Part shown: positions 60,946-64,000 of the stretch, in pieces
Layout: each line of letters opens with the position of its first letter
Position numbering within the stretch: the first letter of the stretch is position 1
Assembly: GCF_965227365.1 (NCBI RefSeq)
Contig: NZ_OZ245754.1
Location: forward strand, 2,170,001 to 2,234,000
DNA from: Hwanghaeella sp965227365
Lineage (GTDB): Bacteria > Pseudomonadota > Alphaproteobacteria > UBA8366 > Aestuariispiraceae
Direction: 5' to 3'
Length of the DNA stretch: 64,000 nucleotides
Translations under genes and position numbers: made by a program
The notes under the pieces: generated by a model
Told to the model about the DNA's origin: nothing
Seen by the model: the letters and a program-made list of their open reading frames with translations, nothing else
Database searches by the model: none

Positions 60946-62166
60946 ATGTCAGCGTCTGCAGAAACATCCGTTGCCTCACGATGGGATATCGTGACGGTGG
61001 CCATGATGACCGGCATCCTCGCCGGCATGCAGATCGGCAAGGTCGCGCCGGCGCTGCCGATTCTGCGTGCCGATCTGGGGCTCGATCTCGTCACCGGCGG
61101 TTGGGTAGCATCCCTGTTTACGCTGGCGGGCGCTGCCGTCGGCGCCTTGATCGGCGCATCGGCCGACCGGATCGGCCCCCGCCGGGCCGCGCGCTTCAGC
61201 CTGTTGATGTTGGGTATCGGTTCGCTTTGGGGCGGCTTTTCCGATGGTTTGACGGAAATCATGCTGAGCCGGTCGGTCGAAAGCCTTGGTTTCATCGGTA
61301 CGGCCGTCTCCTGTCCTCGACTGATTGTCGGCGCCGTGGCGCCGAAGGACCGCAACCTGGCGCTTGGCATTTGGGGCACTTTCGTGCCCGCCGGTATGAC
61401 AATCGCGATGTTGATGGCCCCTGTCGCGATGCCGGCGATCGGCTGGCGCGGAATTTGGATTTTAAACGGCTGCCTGGCGCTCGCCATGATCGCCGTCCTC
61501 GCCTGGAAGACCCGGAACGCCAGTTGGACGCCGCCCGATGCCGCCGCCGCGCCCATGTCGCCGCTGCAAGGATTGCGACTCTGCCTGGGACGCGGCGGCC
61601 CCTGGCTTCTGGCCCTAACCTTCTTCGCCTATTCGATGCAGTACCTGTCGGTAACAGCCTGGATGCCCAGTTTTCTGATGGAGGCACGCGGCCTGGAATA
61701 CGAGATCGCGAATTACATGGCCGCTGCGGTAGTGGCGGCCAACATGATCGGCAATGTGCTCGCCGGGATAATGCTCGGCCGCGGAATGACGCGACAGACC
61801 GTGCTGCTGTTTGCTTTCGCCGGAATGGCCCTGTGCGCGGCCGCGACATACGGCCCATGGTTCGACACCGCGCCGCGTATTGTCGCCGCCATTCTGTTCA
61901 GCGCCATCGGTGGATTGATACCGGGGGCCTTGATGGCGGCGACGCCCGTACATGCGCCGGCCACGACGCTTGTCGGTGTCGTCAACGGCTTGATGATGCA
62001 GGGATCGAATATCGGCGCTTTGACCGGCCCGCCCCTGATCGGCGCCATTGTCACCTTTGTCGGGGGATGGCACGGGGCGACATGGCATGCCCTGATATTC
62101 TGTCTTGTCGGTTCAGTCGGCGCCGTGCTGCTTGGGTGGCGTGAGCGGAAGCTCGACCGGGCATGA
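60946..62166 (+). CDS. MFS transporter
   Basis: About 406 aa with twelve hydrophobic helices. The loop 2-3 motif GASADRIGPRRAARFSLLMLG is the MFS signature (GxxxDRxGRR type), and the second half repeats it weakly (GIMLGRGMTRQTVLL). ATG at 60946 follows GGGGA at nine to ten bases. Divergent from the enolase-family/Ldh-family pair, so uptake of their acid substrate is a reasonable guess. Codes up to the terminator of infA. Confidence 0.88.
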   Translation: MSASAETSVASRWDIVTVAMMTGILAGMQIGKVAPALPILRADLGLDLVTGGWVASLFTLAGAAVGALIGASADRIGPRRAARFSLLMLGIGSLWGGFSDGLTEIMLSRSVESLGFIGTAVSCPRLIVGAVAPKDRNLALGIWGTFVPAGMTIAMLMAPVAMPAIGWRGIWILNGCLALAMIAVLAWKTRNASWTPPDAAAAPMSPLQGLRLCLGRGGPWLLALTFFAYSMQYLSVTAWMPSFLMEARGLEYEIANYMAAAVVAANMIGNVLAGIMLGRGMTRQTVLLFAFAGMALCAAATYGPWFDTAPRIVAAILFSAIGGLIPGALMAATPVHAPATTLVGVVNGLMMQGSNIGALTGPPLIGAIVTFVGGWHGATWHALIFCLVGSVGAVLLGWRERKLDRA

Positions 62167-62186
62167 AAAAGGGGCCGCCAGGCCCC
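62166..62186 (-). terminator. Rho-independent terminator of infA
   Basis: GGGGCC-GCCA-GGCCCC hairpin (62171-62186) followed on the minus strand by TTTTT. It lies 40 bases beyond the infA stop; its T-run abuts the stop of the convergent MFS gene. Confidence 0.85.
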
Positions 62187-62226
62187 TGTTCACACTCATC
62201 CTTGTCAGCGCCTATCTTCGGCCGGC

Positions 62227-62445
62227 CTATTTGTGGCGGAAGGTGATGCGTCCCTTGGTCAGGTCGTAGGGCGTCATTTCAACATCAACCTTGTCGCCGA
62301 CCATGACACGGATCCGGAACTTACGCATCTTGCCCGCGGTGTGGGCGATGATTTCGTGGTCGTTTTCCAGCTTCACGCGGAACATCGCGTTCGGAAGCTT
62401 TTCAACGACGGTACCGGCAAGCTCGATCAGGTCTTCTTTCGACAT
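62227..62445 (-). CDS. infA: Translation initiation factor IF-1
   Basis: 72-aa S1/OB-fold protein: MSKEDLIELAGTVVEKLPNAMFRVKLENDHEIIAHTAGKMRKFRIRVMVGDKVDVEMTPYDL-type sequence with the family end GRITFRHK. Binds the ribosomal A site during initiation. Stands alone with its own terminator, the usual arrangement in alphaproteobacteria. Confidence 0.98.
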   Translation of the reverse strand: MSKEDLIELAGTVVEKLPNAMFRVKLENDHEIIAHTAGKMRKFRIRVMVGDKVDVEMTPYDLTKGRITFRHK

Positions 62446-62663
62446 TCGTTACCCAGCAGATTGTTTTCGTGCATGAAATAGCAGGTGGAAGGCCGGACGA
62501 TTGGCCGGTTCCGTCCTGAATCTCCAGTGGAGCAACGGGTGTATGGGCCAATTGGCCAAAATATGCAAGGCACAGCGTTTATTGGAACGACTCAAAAGAT
62601 TTGTGAAGGGCACTTGCAGGGCCCGATTTTGAAGCTTCCGGCCGACGGAATCAGCCTGGAATT
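62446..62663. other. Intergenic region upstream of infA
   Basis: 218 bases holding the infA promoter and 5' leader, downstream of the DUF6285 gene. No ORF or RNA recognised. Confidence 0.35.
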
Positions 62664-63053
62664 CTACCCGCGCCGGGACCAATCCGCCTCCGCGGCGGCA
62701 AGATATTTAGGGTTGCTGATCGACGCGCGCGCGCGGACATCCCGCATCAGAGCCTCGTGCAAGGCCCGCGCGGCAGCGCCTTCATCGTATTTCCCCTCGC
62801 GGATCAGGCGGCACAGTTCCTCCGCGCGCCCTTCCGGCTGCACTTCGCTATCGACAAATTGAGCGAGCGCCGCCTTCTGCTGCTGCTCGAGCCGCGGCAG
62901 GAAATCCATTTCCCGGACCGATGTCTGGACTGCGGAGATCGCCATCAGGACCGTCAGCCTCTGTTCCTCCGAGACATGCGGTAGGATTTCAGCTTTCAAC
63001 TCCGCAGCAACCGTGTCGAGCAGATCCTTCGCGCCTGGGGTATCGGGTATCAT
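62664..63053 (-). CDS. DUF6285 family protein
   Basis: 129 aa, alpha-helical: GAKDLLDTVAAELKAEILPHVSEEQRLTVLMAISAVQTSVRE and ARALHEALMRDVRARASISNPKYLA. The family is typically encoded beside APH-type phosphotransferases and acyl-CoA dehydrogenases. Here it follows the phosphotransferase gene by 30 bases on the same strand. GGGAG site eight bases before the ATG. Function unknown; probably an accessory subunit. Confidence 0.75.
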   Translation of the reverse strand: MIPDTPGAKDLLDTVAAELKAEILPHVSEEQRLTVLMAISAVQTSVREMDFLPRLEQQQKAALAQFVDSEVQPEGRAEELCRLIREGKYDEGAAARALHEALMRDVRARASISNPKYLAAAEADWSRRG

Positions 63054-63083
63054 TTCATTCTCCCGTGGATGCCGGAAAGCGGT

Positions 63084-64000
63084 TCAATAGACCGCATCGA
63101 ACAGTCCGTTGTCCGGTGGGGTCATCCGCAGAATTTCGTACTCGATTTCGGCCGGTCGCCGTCCCGTCAACACGATGTCCAGCGTCCGCTCCCCACCTTT
63201 CAGGAACCGGTGTCCCTGCTGTACGGCGATCACAGCCCAACGGATATGGGCGAAGACCTCCCAGAAATAGACCCGTTTTGGATCGACCGTGCGGCCGGAT
63301 ACCCTTTCATACCCGCGGTATAGGGCTTCCCGGGAGCCAATCCCGCCGGCCGGCTTGTCCCGTTGCCCGAAGCGCCAGCACATCGCACAGAACCAGCCGA
63401 TATCCTCATGCGGCTCGCCCCAGCCGGCGAATTCCCAATCGAGGACACCGGTCAAACCTTCACCGTCGACCATGTAGTTCCCGGTGCGGAAATCGTGGTG
63501 CAACAGGACCGGCTCCTCGACCGGCATCCGATTGATCTCCAACCAGCGCAGCCCCCATTCAAGCGCGCTGCGCGGCTCACCCAATGCATCCAGATGCTCC
63601 CGGAACTCATTGAGCGAGTCGATTTTTTCGGGCCCTGGCAGAAAGTCAAAGGAATGGGTTGTCGGCGTGATACTGTGTATCCGCGCCAGTTCCTCTCCCA
63701 ACCGTTCGGTCAGCAGTTCACGGTCACCGCCGATCGAAAGATCGCGCGTCACCTTCTGGCCCAGCGCCGTGCCACCGATCCGCCGCATGACAACGAAGGG
63801 TTTACCGATCACCTCGGTGCTCTCGCAGCACAGCAAAGGTTCTGGGACGGTCACCCCCGCCGCGAAAGCAGCGGAGAGCAGCTGGAACTCATCCGCCCGG
63901 CTGTGGCTCACCGCGACCCCTGACGGTGCGTCCGTCCGCACAACGGTGGACAGGCCGCCTGCATGCACACCGCCAACAATATCCAGGTCGACGAGCCAAT
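63084..64000 (-). CDS. APH-family phosphotransferase (5' end outside window)
   Basis: Protein-kinase-like fold: FVVMRRIGGTALGQ in the N-lobe, the catalytic loop LLHHDFRTGNYMVD (HxDxxxxN), and GVLDWEFAGWGEPHEDIGWF with the metal Asp of DFG-like DWE. The N-terminal frame (WLVDLDIVGGVHAGGLSTVV) continues past 64000, so the true start lies outside the window; a GTG at 63968 is internal. Relatives phosphorylate small molecules such as aminoglycosides, homoserine or acyl-CoA-related hydroxy acids. With DUF6285 downstream, a role in fatty-acid or hydroxyacyl-CoA catabolism is likely, but inferred. Confidence 0.85.
   Translation of the reverse strand, partial: WLVDLDIVGGVHAGGLSTVVRTDAPSGVAVSHSRADEFQLLSAAFAAGVTVPEPLLCCESTEVIGKPFVVMRRIGGTALGQKVTRDLSIGGDRELLTERLGEELARIHSITPTTHSFDFLPGPEKIDSLNEFREHLDALGEPRSALEWGLRWLEINRMPVEEPVLLHHDFRTGNYMVDGEGLTGVLDWEFAGWGEPHEDIGWFCAMCWRFGQRDKPAGGIGSREALYRGYERVSGRTVDPKRVYFWEVFAHIRWAVIAVQQGHRFLKGGERTLDIVLTGRRPAEIEYEILRMTPPDNGLFDAVY

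Noticed and set aside
60828..62144. 438-codon plus-strand frame overlapping the MFS gene
   Set aside because: Arg/His-rich translation in a shifted frame; the MFS frame has clear membrane helices and the MFS signature.

Overview
The window is chromosomal DNA of a GC-rich Gram-negative bacterium, most likely an alphaproteobacterium of the Rhodospirillales type and probably marine. That reading rests on the housekeeping run mltB-type transglycosylase, rlpA, dacA, tmk, holB, metG, tatD, MBL hydrolase, on a VPLPA-CTERM protein, on FecR/RTX type I secreted proteins and on an opgGH/opgC set. Taxonomy is inferred from gene content only. I see no rRNA, CRISPR array, prophage or insertion sequence, and one tRNA (tRNA-Ser, UGA).

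Layout. 1-5.7 kb: the 3' part of an inositol-phosphatase-family gene, a small P-loop kinase, a beta-hydroxyacid dehydrogenase followed by a class III nucleotide cyclase, mazG, and a membrane-anchored Cache sensor with no output domain. 5.7-15.1 kb: an unknown ORF, then a long minus-strand housekeeping block (lytic transglycosylase, rlpA, dacA, tmk, holB, metG, tatD, MBL hydrolase). 15.3-21.5 kb: a PAS-GGDEF-EAL protein whose catalytic motifs are all degenerate, a small ORF, tRNA-Ser, DUF1203, a thioesterase with an AhpD-like protein, a VPLPA-CTERM protein and a methyltransferase.

21.5-48.4 kb is the striking part. Two paralogous secreted proteins (1336 and about 1920 aa) share an almost identical FecR-like N-terminus, a very acidic linker, a long region of degenerate beta-roll-like repeats and a serralysin-like C-terminal secretion domain. 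They lie directly upstream, on the same strand, of a complete type I exporter (ABC ATPase, HlyD adaptor, TolC). The ABC protein has a non-canonical signature motif and no H-loop histidine. Beyond a NeuB-family sugar-acid synthase lies a 3412-aa giant adhesin with its own FecR-like N-terminus, several RTX blocks and eight nearly identical 108-aa (324-bp) tandem repeats. The DNA of these repeats alternates between two junction types, which suggests growth by 648-bp steps. A 9-6-9 perfect inverted repeat precedes the first adhesin and a CRP-like site precedes the giant gene.

48.5-64 kb: a flavin monooxygenase; a periplasmic-glucan cluster with opgG-opgH divergent from opgC-esterase; a lipoprotein; a Maf/DUF115 glycosyltransferase (with NeuB this hints at nonulosonic-acid glycosylation); a mandelate-racemase-like enzyme plus Ldh-family dehydrogenase divergent from an MFS transporter; infA; and a DUF6285-phosphotransferase pair cut by the window end.

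Taken together, much of the accessory content concerns the cell surface: secreted adhesins, periplasmic glucans, protein glycosylation and wall remodelling. Nucleotide-signalling genes (cyclase, degenerate GGDEF-EAL) are nearby, but a regulatory link between them and the surface genes is only inferred.
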